Shown here: in pieces, positions 19,503 through 29,700 of the stretch | Layout of the letters: each line of letters starts with the position of its first letter | Position numbering within the stretch: the stretch's first letter is position 1 | Assembly: GCA_964343835.1 (NCBI GenBank) | Contig: CAYFKR010000006.1 | Span: 135,979-199,978, forward strand | Reading direction: 5' to 3' | From: CALEMW01 sp964343835 | GTDB lineage: Bacteria; Krumholzibacteriota; Krumholzibacteriia; LZORAL124-64-63 | Length of the DNA: 64,000 nucleotides | The notes under the pieces: generated by a model | Told to the model about the DNA's origin: nothing | The model's database searches: none | What the model saw: the letters and a program-made list of their open reading frames with translations, nothing else | Program-made: the position numbers and the translations under genes

Positions 19503-20795
19503 TCAGGGAAGGGTGAGCGTCTGCCCCACGCGCAGACGGTCGTCGGACAGTTCGTTGTGTCGGCGGATCTCGTCCACCGACGTGCTGTAGCGTCGGGCCA
19601 GCGCCCAGAGGGTATCCCCCCGGCGGACCCGGTATCGGGTGGACCAGCCGGGTTCCTCCCACAGGGGCGGATCCCGGTCGTCCAGATAGGCGAAAATCCC
19701 CTCGGCCAGGATCGCGGCGAGGCGGTCCTGCCCGGAACGCGTCGCCAGCAGGTCCCGGTCGCCGGGATTGGACAGGTACGCCGTCTCCACCAGGGCAGAC
19801 GGCATGGCCAGGGTCTGCAGCACCCGGAACACGTCCTGACGCACCCCGCGGGCCTTCACCTCGCCGGAACGGCGCGCCGCCCCGAGGATCCGGTCGGCGA
19901 GCCGGTTGCTGCCGGTCAAGACCGAACTGGAGCGCAGATCCATCAGGATCTCGAGCACGTTCCCGTCCAGGCGCTCATCGGGCGGCAGTCCCACCAGGTC
20001 GGCCGCGTTCTCCCGGTCGGCCAGCTCCTGGGTCTCCCGGTCGTCGGCCCGCTGGCGCGAGAGGAAATAGACCTCCATGCCCGACAGGGCCGACCGGTCG
20101 TTGCTGTTGGCGTGGATGGAGACGAAGAGGTCCCCGCCGGCCCGCCGCGCCGTCCCGACCCGATCCGCGAGGGACACGAACCAGTCCCCCTCCCGGGTCA
20201 GCACCGCGGAGACGCCATCCCGGGCCTCCAGTCGCGCCTCGAGGCGCCGGGCGATGCCCAGCACCACGTCCTTCTCCCTCACGCCGTCCCTGACGGCTCC
20301 CGGATCCATGCCGCCATGGCCCGGGTCGATGACTACGACCACGCCCGCGGTGGTGTCGGGGGCCGATGCGGCCGTCGGCGACGGCCGGGACACGTCCACC
20401 ACGATCCTGTCGGGCCGTCCGTCGCCGGCACGCAGGGCGAAATGCCGAAACTCGACATCGCCCGCCAGGTCCAGCACCGCCTGCGCCCGTCCCTCCAGGG
20501 CATTGCGGCGAACCCTCAGGACGAGGTCGTCCGCCACCGCCACCGTCTCCAGCGAACCGAAGGCGGCCCCCGGGATGGTCACGGCGATGCGGGCCGGGTC
20601 GTCGACGCGGCGGACCGCATAGTCGGCCGGCCCGGACAGGTCCAGCACCACACGCGTGTGGTCCGGGGCGGTCCAGTGGCGTACGGACGTGATCCGCACG
20701 TCGGCGGCGACCGTCGCCCCCTCTGCGAGGCAGACGAACACCAACGCCGACAGGATGCGGCGGCCGACGACGATGACGATGTCGCGGGGCCTCAT
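19503..20795 (-). CDS. N-acetylmuramoyl-L-alanine amidase with AMIN and LysM domains
   Basis: 430 residues. A signal peptide (about 1-31) leads into an AMIN domain (about 35-140), an Amidase_3 catalytic domain (about 150-370: VIDPGHGGMDPGA, SIHANSN, VETAYLSNPGD) and a C-terminal LysM motif (about 385-430: YRVRRGDTLWALARRY). The zinc ligands His and Glu of the amidase fold are visible. It cuts the stem peptide from peptidoglycan in the periplasm, with AMIN and LysM giving wall targeting. It sits next to an M23 peptidase gene, so the two probably act together in cell separation or wall turnover. Confidence 0.93.
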   Translation of the reverse strand: MRPRDIVIVVGRRILSALVFVCLAEGATVAADVRITSVRHWTAPDHTRVVLDLSGPADYAVRRVDDPARIAVTIPGAAFGSLETVAVADDLVLRVRRNALEGRAQAVLDLAGDVEFRHFALRAGDGRPDRIVVDVSRPSPTAASAPDTTAGVVVVIDPGHGGMDPGAVRDGVREKDVVLGIARRLEARLEARDGVSAVLTREGDWFVSLADRVGTARRAGGDLFVSIHANSNDRSALSGMEVYFLSRQRADDRETQELADRENAADLVGLPPDERLDGNVLEILMDLRSSSVLTGSNRLADRILGAARRSGEVKARGVRQDVFRVLQTLAMPSALVETAYLSNPGDRDLLATRSGQDRLAAILAEGIFAYLDDRDPPLWEEPGWSTRYRVRRGDTLWALARRYSTSVDEIRRHNELSDDRLRVGQTLTLP

Positions 20796-20881
20796 GCCGT
20801 GGATGCGCTCCTCTTCCCGGCCGACGGGGCCGAGCGCACGTAAAATACCACAGGGGTTGGGGGTTGCAAACAGGAGAACGG

Positions 20882-21802
20882 TCAACGCCTGGCGTAGGAA
20901 TCCAGGATGTACGGCATGGGGTTGGTGTGCCGGCCGTCCACCGCCACCTCGTAGTGCAGGTGGGGTGCGGTGGAGCGCCCGGTGTTGCCCGACAGGCCGA
21001 TCACCTGGCCGCGGGTCACCCGCTGCCCCTGGGTCACGTGCCACTCGCTCATGTGGGCGTAGGTGGTGGTGATCCGGTTGCCGTGGTCGATGCGGACCAT
21101 CATGCCCAGGCCGCGGTCGCGCTTCATGGCGCGGACCACGCCGTCGGCCGTGGCCCGGACGGGCGTGCCCTTGGGCACGGAATAGTCCAGGCCGCGGTGG
21201 AAGCGCTTGCGCCCCGTGAAGGGGTCGTCGCGGTAGCCGTAGGTGGAGCTGAGCCAGCCCGTGTCCACGGGCCTGATGGAGGGCAGTCGTCCCAGGGTGT
21301 CGTCCCGGAACGAGAGGGTGTCGATGAGGGCCCGATAGCCCGCGTGCTGGATCCTGGCCTGGCGCAGCAGGGCGTCCAGGTCGCCGTCCATGGCCACGGC
21401 GGGCCGGACGCCGTCGGGCAGCTCCCGCCCCGTCACCGTCTCGAGCCCCCGGCCGCCCACGCCGGCCTCGCGCACGTTCGGGTCCAGGGGATCGATCCCC
21501 ATGGCCACCGACACGAATTCCTGGAGGCGGTACGACTCGACCAGGTTCTCCCGCAGCACGTCGACCTTGTCGCCCAGGTGGGCGATCTCGGCGGTCAGGC
21601 GCGAGTTCTCCCGCTGCAGCCGCGATCCGCCGGGTACCCAGCTCGTCCCCTGGAACAGGCCGAGCACGTAGAACGCGGCCATCAGGACCAGCGCCACCAC
21701 GGCTCCCCCCGCACCGAACAGCAGCACGCGCGGCACCCGCAGCTCGCGGGTGGCGGAGTGGTCCTCGGGCAGGTAGAGGAATCTGTAGGTCTTGCGCGAC
21801 AC
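20882..21802 (-). CDS. M23 family metallopeptidase, membrane anchored
   Basis: 306 residues. One membrane helix (about 26-48) is followed by a coiled-coil stretch (SRLQRENSRLTAEIAHLGDK) and a C-terminal M23 domain. The zinc motifs HRGLDYSVPKGTPV and HLHYEVAVDGR are intact, with HMS between them, so the enzyme may be active rather than an EnvC-like activator. It probably cuts peptidoglycan cross-bridges. Start is GTG at 21802. Confidence 0.92.
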   Translation of the reverse strand: MSRKTYRFLYLPEDHSATRELRVPRVLLFGAGGAVVALVLMAAFYVLGLFQGTSWVPGGSRLQRENSRLTAEIAHLGDKVDVLRENLVESYRLQEFVSVAMGIDPLDPNVREAGVGGRGLETVTGRELPDGVRPAVAMDGDLDALLRQARIQHAGYRALIDTLSFRDDTLGRLPSIRPVDTGWLSSTYGYRDDPFTGRKRFHRGLDYSVPKGTPVRATADGVVRAMKRDRGLGMMVRIDHGNRITTTYAHMSEWHVTQGQRVTRGQVIGLSGNTGRSTAPHLHYEVAVDGRHTNPMPYILDSYARR

Positions 21803-21893
21803 GGTCCCTCGTGGGGTCGGCGACAGGGTTTCGGGCGGAAGGGATCCAAGATACCGGATCCCCCCGCCCTGTCAACTCCCCGCTCTTCGGCCG

Positions 21894-22742
21894 TCAGGCG
21901 TAGTCTTTGAGGACTTCCTGCCCGGCGGTCTGGCGCATCTTCCTCAGCGCCTTCTCCTTGATCTGGCGGATTCGCTCGCGCGTGAGCCCCATCCTGCGGC
22001 CGATGGCTTCGAGGGTCAGGGCCTCTCCGCCGGTCAGGCCGTAGTACAGGCCGATGATCTCGGCCTCGCGGTCCGTCAGTGCCGAGAGGCTGCGCCTCAC
22101 GTCCTCACGCATCACCCTGGTGTACAGGCGGGCGTCGGACCCGGGCTGTTCCTCGTCGGCCAGGACCTCCATCAGGGGCCGGTCGCCGGTGCCGTGATCG
22201 TCGAGCCCCACCTCGGCCCCGCCCAGTTCGAGGACCCGCTGGACCTCGGACCGGGAGATACCGGACTCGCGGCTGATCTGGACCACCGACGGGTTCTCCA
22301 CGCCCTCGCTCTGGAGCTGGGCCCGCGCCCGGTTGATCTTCAGCAGCAGCGCCGTCTGGTTCTGGGGCAGGCGCACCAGGCGCGAATGATCCAGCAACGA
22401 TTGCAGGATCGACTGGCGGATCCACCACACCGCATAGCTGATGAACTTGAAGCCGCGCGTCTCGTCGAAGCGCCCGGCCGCCTTCAGCAGGCCGATGTTC
22501 CCCTCGTTGATCAGGTCGGCCAGGCCGAGCCCTTGGTGCATATAGCGCTTGGCCACCGTCACCACGAACCGGAGATTGGCGTTGACCAGCGTCTTCAGGG
22601 CCCTCTCGTCGCCCTGACGGATCCTCCGAGCGAACTCGGCCTCCTCCTCGCGGCTGAGCAGCTGGTACCGGTTGATCTCCCGGAAGTAGACCTCCAGGGA
22701 CTTCTCGTGGGTGGGGGGCAGGATGGCGTTACGGGTCGCCAT
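21894..22742 (-). CDS. RpoD-family RNA polymerase sigma factor
   Basis: 282 residues, with region 1.2, complete region 2 (NLRFVVTVAKRY..GLADLINEGNIGLLKAAGRFD), region 3 and region 4 (GLTRERIRQIKEKALRKMR). It lacks the long non-conserved N-terminal part of E. coli RpoD, as is common for the primary or group 2 sigma factor of FCB bacteria. Region 2.4 reads FISYAVWWIRQSI, consistent with recognition of TATAAT-type -10 boxes such as those seen in this window. Preceded by GGAGG. Confidence 0.93.
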   Translation of the reverse strand: MATRNAILPPTHEKSLEVYFREINRYQLLSREEEAEFARRIRQGDERALKTLVNANLRFVVTVAKRYMHQGLGLADLINEGNIGLLKAAGRFDETRGFKFISYAVWWIRQSILQSLLDHSRLVRLPQNQTALLLKINRARAQLQSEGVENPSVVQISRESGISRSEVQRVLELGGAEVGLDDHGTGDRPLMEVLADEEQPGSDARLYTRVMREDVRRSLSALTDREAEIIGLYYGLTGGEALTLEAIGRRMGLTRERIRQIKEKALRKMRQTAGQEVLKDYA

Positions 22743-22779
22743 GATGTCCTCCGATCATGGTGCGGGGTATGCACCGGCT

Positions 22780-22816
22780 GGGATCCCCTCGGGCGTGGAC
22801 AGCGCCCTAGGATCCC
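22780..22816 (-). other. two-part hairpin overlapping the degP stop codon
   Basis: GGGATCC and GGATCCC arms enclose a second GGGCG/CGCCC stem, spanning the end of the protease gene and the short gap to the sigma factor gene. There is no T-tract on either strand, so it is not a standard terminator; it could be an attenuator, an RNA-processing site or a stabilising 3' structure between two co-directional genes. Confidence 0.4.
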
Positions 22817-24237
22817 GGATCGACGTCGATGCGGAGATAGCTCTTCAGCCCTCCGCTCTCGACCAGCAGGGTGACGGACGAAGGCGACGAGCCCATGTCG
22901 TCGCGCAGGGCGAGGAACGACTCCTCGTCCTCCACGGGCCGATCGTCCACCGCGAGGATCACGTCCCCGGGGCTCAGGCCGGCCTTCGCAGCCGGGCTCT
23001 CCGGCCTCACGTCCACCACCATCACTCCCCGCTCGGCGTCGATTCCGAACGCTTCGCGGAGGCGGGCCACACGGGGATCGTCGCCGCCCAGGGACGCCGT
23101 GCTCATGCCGAGCCACGCCGCCTCCCGGGGTCGATCCTGACCGTCGGCCGGCTCCTCCACCGGCACAACGGTCGCGTCGATCTCCTGGCCCTCGCGGATG
23201 CACCGCACCGGGATCTCCCGGCCGGGCTCCGCCTCGCTCACGAGGAAATGCAGGTCACGGGCGTCGGCCACGGGTTCGCCGCCGAAGCGGACCACCACGT
23301 CCCCCGCCCGCAGGCCGGCCACGGCGGCCGGGCCGTCGTCGATCAGGGTCTCGAGCATGGCTCCCGCCCGACGCCCCGCGATGCGATGATCGCCGGCGTC
23401 GGCCCCCATCCAGCCGCGGATCACGCGGCCGTGGACGGCGAGCTGCTCGAAGATGCGTCGGGCGTAGTTGGCGGGAATGGCGAATCCGATTCCCTGCCCG
23501 GCCCGGTTCACGGCGGTGTTCACGCCCACCACGCGGCCGGCGATGTCCAGCAGCGGGCCGCCGCTGTTGCCGAAGTTGATGGCGGCGTCGGTCTGCAGGA
23601 AGTCCTGATAGCGGGGCGCCCCGCCGTGGATGGCCAGGTCGTTGCGCCCCTTGGCGCTCACCACGCCCACGGTCACGCTGCCGGCCAGGTTCCCGAAGGG
23701 GTTGCCCACCGCCACGGTCCAGTCGCCGACGCGGGCCAGGTCGGAGTCGCCGAACGTCAGGGGATCCACGCCGTCGGGCAGCTCCACCCGCAGCAGCGCC
23801 AGGTCGCTGGCGGGGTCCGTCCCGACCACCTCGGCCTCGACGGGCCGTTCGTCCCCGCTGAACCGCACGAAGACCCGGTCGGCGCGGGCGACCACGTGGT
23901 CGTTGGTCAGCACGTGGCCCTGGTCGCTCACCACGAACCCGGTGCCGCTGCCCGGTCCGCCGAACGGCCCGGCACTCCCCTCTTCGCCGGGGAAGTAGCG
24001 GCGGTAGAGCTGCTCCATGGGATCGAGATCCATGCCCCCCCGCGTCACGTTCCGTTCCGCGAGGATGCTCACGACCGACCCGCCGGCCTCCCGGGCCACC
24101 CGGGCGAAGGGCGACTCCGGCGCCTCGGAACGGTCCACCCGGGCCAGATCCGCGGCACCCGACACCGACGCGCACACGACCGCGGCCAGCAGCAGGCTGC
24201 CGACGGCGATGGTGCGCTGGATCCGGATCGGGTTCAT
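22807..24237 (-). CDS. degP: DegP/HtrA-like periplasmic serine protease with two PDZ domains
   Basis: 476 residues. Signal peptide about 1-29. The trypsin-like domain has the full triad: H114 (TNDHVV), D145 (SDLALLRV) and S225 (GNSGGPL). PDZ1 (about 280-350) and PDZ2 (about 395-470: SPAAKAGLSPGDVILAVDD) follow. It degrades and refolds misfolded envelope proteins. It has its own promoter candidate at 24377-24406 and may be cotranscribed with the sigma factor gene downstream. Confidence 0.95.
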   Translation of the reverse strand: MNPIRIQRTIAVGSLLLAAVVCASVSGAADLARVDRSEAPESPFARVAREAGGSVVSILAERNVTRGGMDLDPMEQLYRRYFPGEEGSAGPFGGPGSGTGFVVSDQGHVLTNDHVVARADRVFVRFSGDERPVEAEVVGTDPASDLALLRVELPDGVDPLTFGDSDLARVGDWTVAVGNPFGNLAGSVTVGVVSAKGRNDLAIHGGAPRYQDFLQTDAAINFGNSGGPLLDIAGRVVGVNTAVNRAGQGIGFAIPANYARRIFEQLAVHGRVIRGWMGADAGDHRIAGRRAGAMLETLIDDGPAAVAGLRAGDVVVRFGGEPVADARDLHFLVSEAEPGREIPVRCIREGQEIDATVVPVEEPADGQDRPREAAWLGMSTASLGGDDPRVARLREAFGIDAERGVMVVDVRPESPAAKAGLSPGDVILAVDDRPVEDEESFLALRDDMGSSPSSVTLLVESGGLKSYLRIDVDPGS

Positions 24238-24376
24238 GCCGCTTCCTCCGACGGGACGGGATCGGTGCGCTTCAGGCGCACGCAGAACACTCGCTTTGGG
24301 GGAAGCGTCGGAGTCGGCAGGGGCGCCGGGGTTCCGCCCGTGGGAGGGGGACCCGGCGCGTTGCAGGGACAGATTT

Positions 24377-24406
24377 ACCCTATCAGAAGGGCCACGGGAA
24401 GGTCAA
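24377..24406 (-). promoter_or_regulatory. extended -10 promoter candidate for degP
   Basis: On the minus strand TTGACC (24406-24401), 18 bases, then TGATAGGGT, an extended -10 form. The -35 overlaps the last codon and stop of the upstream gene. Leader to degP would be about 130 bases. Confidence 0.45.
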
Positions 24407-24885
24407 CCGTTTTTATCGGCATCCTCTTCCTCGTCCTGAGGATCGGCTTCCACGACCGGCTCCGAGTCCACGATCTCGGCCTCGGGATCCGGCTCGACGG
24501 CGGCCTCGTAGACCTCCACCTCGATCTCCTCGCCGAGGTCCTCGCCGAGGTCCTCGCCGGGCTCCGCGGCGCCCGCAGCAGCGGCGGCCTCGTCCCGACG
24601 GCGGATGGTCTCGATCTCCTCCTCCTTGGCCTTGAGCTCGGCCTCCAGGGCGCGCACGCGCTCGGCCATGCCCTGCAGGGCCGGATCGTCGGCGATGTCG
24701 GTGCGCCCCTCGTTCAGGGCGTCGTACACCAGGCTGCCCATCTCGCCGAACTGGCGCTCGATCTCTCGGCTGATGCCGAAGATGTCGTACCGGCGCACGC
24801 CCACCTTCGCGAGCTCGTTGGTCTTGTCCGCAGCCACGCCGTACCACTCGACCATGTTCTTCTTCACGTCGTCCCACAGGGCCAT
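24403..24885 (-). CDS. small acidic coiled-coil protein of unknown function
   Basis: 160 residues. The start at 24885 is set by a GGAGG site seven bases upstream; an in-frame ATG further up lacks one. Residues about 1-60 are helical and well behaved (WDDVKKNMVEWYGVAADKTNELAKVGVRRYDIFGISREI), about 75-100 look like a coiled coil (AERVRALEAELKAKEEEIETI), and the last 60 residues are a Glu/Asp/Ala-rich disordered tail. No signal peptide. This resembles small cytosolic helical proteins annotated only as hypothetical. It diverges from the LpxH-like gene. Confidence 0.75.
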   Translation of the reverse strand: MALWDDVKKNMVEWYGVAADKTNELAKVGVRRYDIFGISREIERQFGEMGSLVYDALNEGRTDIADDPALQGMAERVRALEAELKAKEEEIETIRRRDEAAAAAGAAEPGEDLGEDLGEEIEVEVYEAAVEPDPEAEIVDSEPVVEADPQDEEEDADKNG

Positions 24886-24923
24886 CACGTTCCTCCGGTT
24901 CCGTTTTCCCTTGCCATCGACCC

Positions 24924-24937
24924 GGTATTCATATACC
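24924..24937. promoter_or_regulatory. palindrome in the divergent 63-base promoter region
   Basis: GGTAT-TCAT-ATACC lies between two divergent genes and overlaps -10-like sequences for both directions (TATATG on minus, TATTCA/TATACC on plus). It may be a shared operator or simply back-to-back -10 elements. Confidence 0.35.
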
Positions 24938-24948
24938 AAGGTTCTCCC

Positions 24949-25698
24949 ATGGACAAGCAATCCTCACGCGTCGTCCTCTTCGTCGGCGACACCCATTTCC
25001 ACCTGGTCCCCGGCCCCGGCGAGCCGGAGCGGATCCGCCTCTTCCTCGAGTTCCTCGAGTGGGCCCGCGGCGCCGACGACCTCGTGCTGCTCGGCGACGT
25101 CTTCGACTTCTGGTTCGACTATCCCCACTTCCGCCTGCGCGGTTACGAGGAGATCCTCCAGGCCCTCGACCGCGTCCGCGACGCCGGCGTCCGCCTCCAC
25201 TTCGTGGGCGGCAACCACGACATCTGGGCCGCCCGCTACTTCCACGAGCGCTACGGCACCTCCCCCGACGGCGAAGCCTTCACCATGGAACTCGACGGCC
25301 ACCGCCTGCACCTCACCCACGGGGACGGCCTGCTGGTCCGCGACTGGATCTACAGCTCGTTCCGCTGGCTCGTCCGCCGACGCGCCGGCATCCTCCTGGC
25401 CAAGTCCCTCCATCCCGAGCTGCTCTACTCGTTCTGCTGCTGGCTGAGCGGCACCAGCCGCAAAGCCCAGCGCGACGAGACGGCCCTGATCGAGGAGCGC
25501 GCCCGTCGCCGCCTCGCCCGTACGCACGGCGACTGGGACATGTTGCTCATGGGCCACGTCCACCACGCCTTCCGCATCGAGGACGAGGGCCGCGAGATGG
25601 CGGCCCTCGGCAGCTGGTTCGGCGAGGCTAGCTACGGGATCTGGAGCGGGGGCCGGTTCGAGCTCAAGGACTTCGCCGCCGACCCCCGTCCGTTCTGA
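24949..25698 (+). CDS. lpxH: UDP-2,3-diacylglucosamine diphosphatase-like metallophosphoesterase
   Basis: 249 residues with all calcineurin-type metal motifs in order: GDTHF, GDVFDFW, GGNHDIW, HGDG and MGHVHH. The layout and length match the LpxH-like enzymes of Bacteroidota, which hydrolyse UDP-2,3-diacylglucosamine to lipid X in lipid A synthesis at the membrane face. The assignment within the metallophosphoesterase superfamily is by motif spacing and is good but not certain. It supports an outer membrane with lipid A. Confidence 0.85.
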   Translation: MDKQSSRVVLFVGDTHFHLVPGPGEPERIRLFLEFLEWARGADDLVLLGDVFDFWFDYPHFRLRGYEEILQALDRVRDAGVRLHFVGGNHDIWAARYFHERYGTSPDGEAFTMELDGHRLHLTHGDGLLVRDWIYSSFRWLVRRRAGILLAKSLHPELLYSFCCWLSGTSRKAQRDETALIEERARRRLARTHGDWDMLLMGHVHHAFRIEDEGREMAALGSWFGEASYGIWSGGRFELKDFAADPRPF

Positions 25699-25705
25699 GG
25701 CGGGA

Positions 25706-26644
25706 TCAGGACTCCGGACCGAATCCGAACTCCACCGCGAACCGGTGCTGGGGATCCAGGTCGTTCAGGGAGTCCTCGTAGGCGTACCCCACGTCGATGT
25801 TCCCCCGCGTGAACCCGGCCCCGAAGGTCAGCCCCTGGGACTCGTAGTTCACCTTGTGCCCCACGCGCAGGGCCAGGGCGGGCACCAGCCTGTACTCGGC
25901 GCCCACGTGGGCCTTCTCGTTGCCGTCGTTGGGGAACACCATGTCGGCCAGGACGGTCATCCGGCCAGCCAGGAACTCCATCTGGGGATCCCAGGCGATG
26001 CCCATGCGGAAGGCGGCGGGCAGCGGATACGGGGCCTCGCGGACCGTCATGTCCGGGCCGAAGTTCGTGAACGAGGCGCCGAACCACAGCCCCTCGACGA
26101 GGGCCTTGTGGGAGATGTAGACGTCGTAGGCGAAACCGGTGCCGTCGTCGGTGTCGATCTTCTCGTGCAACAGCTTCACCGCGGCTCCCACGGCGAGCTT
26201 GTCGTTCAGCTTCCGGGCGTAGGTCACGCCCATGGCCACCTGGTGGGGCGCGAAGACGCCCACGGGCACGCCCGCCTCGTCCTCGGTGGTCCGGTCGATA
26301 TCGTCGGAATACCAGCCCGAGAAGACCACGCCCAGCACACCCATGCCGGAGCGGTGGGCCAGGGTGGCCGCTTCGCGGTCCGACACGCCGAAGCTGCGCT
26401 GATGCTGGAGCAGCAGCGAGGTGCCGTGCTCCTCGAAGGCGGCCCGCGCCGGGTTCCAGTACATGGCGGCGGCTCCCGTGGAGCCTGCCACGCCGGCGCC
26501 GCCCATGGCGGCCTCCCTCGCCCCCACCGGGTAGCGCAGGGTCAGGAATCCCGACTCGCCGGGCGAGCCCGCCCACGCCGCTCCCGCCGTGGAGACGAGC
26601 AGGGCGATCAGGGTCAGCGTCCAGAGCCTCGGTCGGTAAGTCAT
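25706..26644 (-). CDS. PorV/PorQ family outer-membrane beta-barrel protein
   Basis: 312 residues. Signal peptide ends AWA-GS at about 25. The mature start FLTLRYPVGAREAAMGGAGVA...AAAMYWNPA is the conserved PorV/PorQ (UPF0164) signature; the rest is amphipathic strands ending in an aromatic residue pattern (HRFAVEFGFG). In Bacteroidota PorV shuttles type IX cargo to the surface attachment complex. In this window it lies next to proteins with type IX-like C-terminal domains, so a related role is plausible. Whether a full type IX apparatus exists cannot be seen here. Confidence 0.85.
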   Translation of the reverse strand: MTYRPRLWTLTLIALLVSTAGAAWAGSPGESGFLTLRYPVGAREAAMGGAGVAGSTGAAAMYWNPARAAFEEHGTSLLLQHQRSFGVSDREAATLAHRSGMGVLGVVFSGWYSDDIDRTTEDEAGVPVGVFAPHQVAMGVTYARKLNDKLAVGAAVKLLHEKIDTDDGTGFAYDVYISHKALVEGLWFGASFTNFGPDMTVREAPYPLPAAFRMGIAWDPQMEFLAGRMTVLADMVFPNDGNEKAHVGAEYRLVPALALRVGHKVNYESQGLTFGAGFTRGNIDVGYAYEDSLNDLDPQHRFAVEFGFGPES

Positions 26645-26700
26645 GCCTCGTTCCTTTCTCGGGGCCGCTCCGTCGCGACCCGTGTCCAACGTGTCTTCAC

Positions 26701-26729
26701 AGTATCGTTCGTCATCGACGCATCATCAA
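26701..26729 (-). promoter_or_regulatory. promoter candidate for the PorV-like gene
   Basis: On the minus strand TTGATG (26729-26724), 17 bases, GATACT (26706-26701). Four of six bases match in each box; the -35 covers the stop codon of the preceding gene. Leader about 50 bases. Confidence 0.35.
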
Positions 26730-29700
26730 CGGGCGATCGCGGCCGGCTTCACGGCCACCTCGCGGCCACGGTCGCCTTCGGCCACGATCCTGCAGATGTA
26801 GGTGCCGCTCACGGCACCCGAGATGTCCAGCCCGGCCTCCACGGCCTCGCCGGCGAAACCGCGCACCGGCGCGCTGCGGCTGACCTCCTCCCCCTCCAGG
26901 TTGTAGAGGAAGGCACGGAGGACGGCGTCGTCGTTCAGGACGGCCCGGGCCGCGATGCGGTCGCCGCGGGCCGGCGCGGGGGACACGAACACGGTGCCTT
27001 CCGCGAGCAGGCCTTCTCCACCGGGGGTCGTCCCGGGGCCGGGCGCGGGAGCCGAGCGGGACGGAGCTCCCCGCCACATGGGCCAGTGACCTTCGGCTTC
27101 TCCGGTTCCGGGCACCGACCACACCGCCAGGCGCGAGACCGGCGCGAACTCGTTGTCCTCCCCGTCCGGATCGTGGCCGACCAGACGCGTCGCGCTGCCC
27201 ACGGCCGCGACCTCCAGGCCGGACACCCCGTCCAGGTCCATCAGCAGCGGCGTCCCCGCCGTGGCGCCGGCGCCGGCCAGGGGCCAGCCCGTCAGCACGT
27301 CGCCGTCGTCGTCACAGAGGAAGAGACGGCCGTCGCGGGATGCGAAGAGGGTGAGCGTGCCGTCCCCGAGCATCGCCGAAAGGGGCGAGGGAGCCACGGA
27401 CTCATCGGCCGCCGAGACCGCCACGGCCGGCAGATGGGGCCAGGACGTCTCGGGCGCTCCGCTGCGGCCCGCCCGGACGAATCCGCCGTCGGTGGCGTAC
27501 GCCAAGCCGGGCGCCAGGGGCGAGCGGACGGGCAGGTGGCCGTCCCAGACCATCGCCCCCTCGAGATCGGCGTAGAGGCAGCCACCGTCCGCCAGCGGAA
27601 CCAGGATCCCGCCGTCACGGGCAAGGGAAGGCCAGGGCGCCGGCGTCCCGACGAACGACACGTCGATCCCTCCGCCGAACAGGGGGTTCTCCGTGGCCAG
27701 GAAACCCGTGCCGTCGAGGTTCTCCCCCAGGGCGGCGAACCCGGCGGCGCCGAGGACCGGACCGGCGAGCCCCATGCGCCCGGGGAACGGCCCCGGGATC
27801 CAGGGCGTGTCCTCCACCTCGTCGCTCGCCGCGTCGTAGATCCTCGTCAGGTAGGAGCCGTGCCCCTCGGCCAATTCCTCCCACTCCAGAACGGCGATGA
27901 CCACGTCGGCCGGCGACTCCACGTCCGCAAAGCCGTCGTCCACGATCACCGGCGCCCCCTGCATCACCGCGCCTGCCCGCTGGGGCTCCAGGGCCAGCCC
28001 GAAACTGTCAGGATCGAAATCGCCGTTGCGCAGCTCCCCGCCCTCGGCGTCGAAGACGTACACGCCTCCGGGAGCGTTGATCACGATGTCGACGACGCCG
28101 TCCCCGTCCACGTCGCCGGCGGCCGGCGGACCGGTCCACTCGACCGGCTCGCCCTCGGCGTCGGTTCCGATCGCCAGCAGGCCCACGGGCTCGGCGTCGG
28201 GGATCCACGAGGTCAGGTCCGAACGCCAGGCGAACACACGCCCCTCATCCCCCACGGCGACGATCTCGGGCACACCGTCCTGCGGGTCGTCCAGATCCAC
28301 CGCCAGGAGATGGGAACCCGTCATGTCGACATCGGGCAGATCGAGGGACGCGACCAGTTCCGGCGCGCCGGGCCCCGCGGACTCGCGACTGCAAAGGAAC
28401 GTCATGATCGTCGCGTAGTCGATGACAGGCCAGGGTACCTCCGGATCCACGATGCTGGAATCCACCACCACGGCGGAGACGGCATCGATCACCACGCCCG
28501 TCCAGGCTCCGCCCGCGCTCGCACTCGACGGCTCGGTCCCGGGCCCGAACGTGGAGGCCCCTTCTTCACGGAAGCTGTCGTCGTCGCCGCCCAGGGACCA
28601 GGCGGACGGTCGGTGGGTATCCAGGTCCTGGATGCCGTCGGCCTCCTCCAGGTCCACGGACTTCCGGTCGGGGTCGGCATTGAACACGTTGCGGTCGGCG
28701 TCGAGGGCCTGTGCGATCACGCCCTCGTCCACGTGCCACACGTACAGTCCGCTGCCCGCGCCCTTGACGCCGGCGGGCCGGGCCGTGTTGTCGCTCATGT
28801 AGAAGTCCCACTCGGCGTCCAGCAGGCGCTCGTCACGATGGACCTCGGGGTCGAAGGTCGCAACGATGCTCCAGGTCTCCGTCTCCGGGTCGTAGAAGTA
28901 CGGGGACCAGGTGTCGTCGTCGAGACGCGTGAAGTCCGGGATGCCGTTCCCGTTGCGGTCGTCGCCGAAGGAGAAGATGCGGTTGCCGTCCGGATCCTGG
29001 AGGCGGTACTCGGCCAGCCAGTACTCGCTGGGCGAGATCGCGACCCGGGCCAGGGTCGAATCCGAAAGGGAGGGATGCTCCGCCGGCATCAGGGTGACGG
29101 TCTCCCCCGCGTCGGGATCCACCTCCAACGGGTCGACCCAGCCCATCAGCATGCGGTTGAAGGCACACGGCTCGGCGGGGATCAGCCCGCCGGCGGTGAA
29201 CAGCCCGTAGCCCATCAGGCCGAACTGGCCGATGCCCTGGCTGTCCGGCCGGCCCGAAGGGGTGAAGTCGCTCAGCGAGAGCATGCCCAGGCGCAGTCCC
29301 ACCTCGAAACAGTAGACGCCGAGGGAGCCGAAATACCCCCCCACGCCGCCGGCGGGGTCCTGGTACTCGGTCTCCGGCAACACCAGGACCTGGTCCACCA
29401 CGACGGGATCGCCGAAGCCGTCGACGTCGTCGGTGGCGATCCAGGGCTCTTCCAGGATCTCCTCCTCCACCGCCTCGGCGAAGTCTTCGGGACTGAGGTA
29501 GCTGCTGTAGATCTGCTCGGGCGAGTCGCCCAGGATGTCGGTCTCCTCGCCGGCGCCGGCGTGGATCAGCAGGACGGTATCGTAGAGGGAGAAGTCCACG
29601 GAATCGTCCAGGGCCTCCACCACGTCCTTCGCCAGCAGGATCTTCTGCTCACCCTCGTCGGGGTGGTTCCCGTACCAGGCCATGGGGTGCGGCAGGTTCA

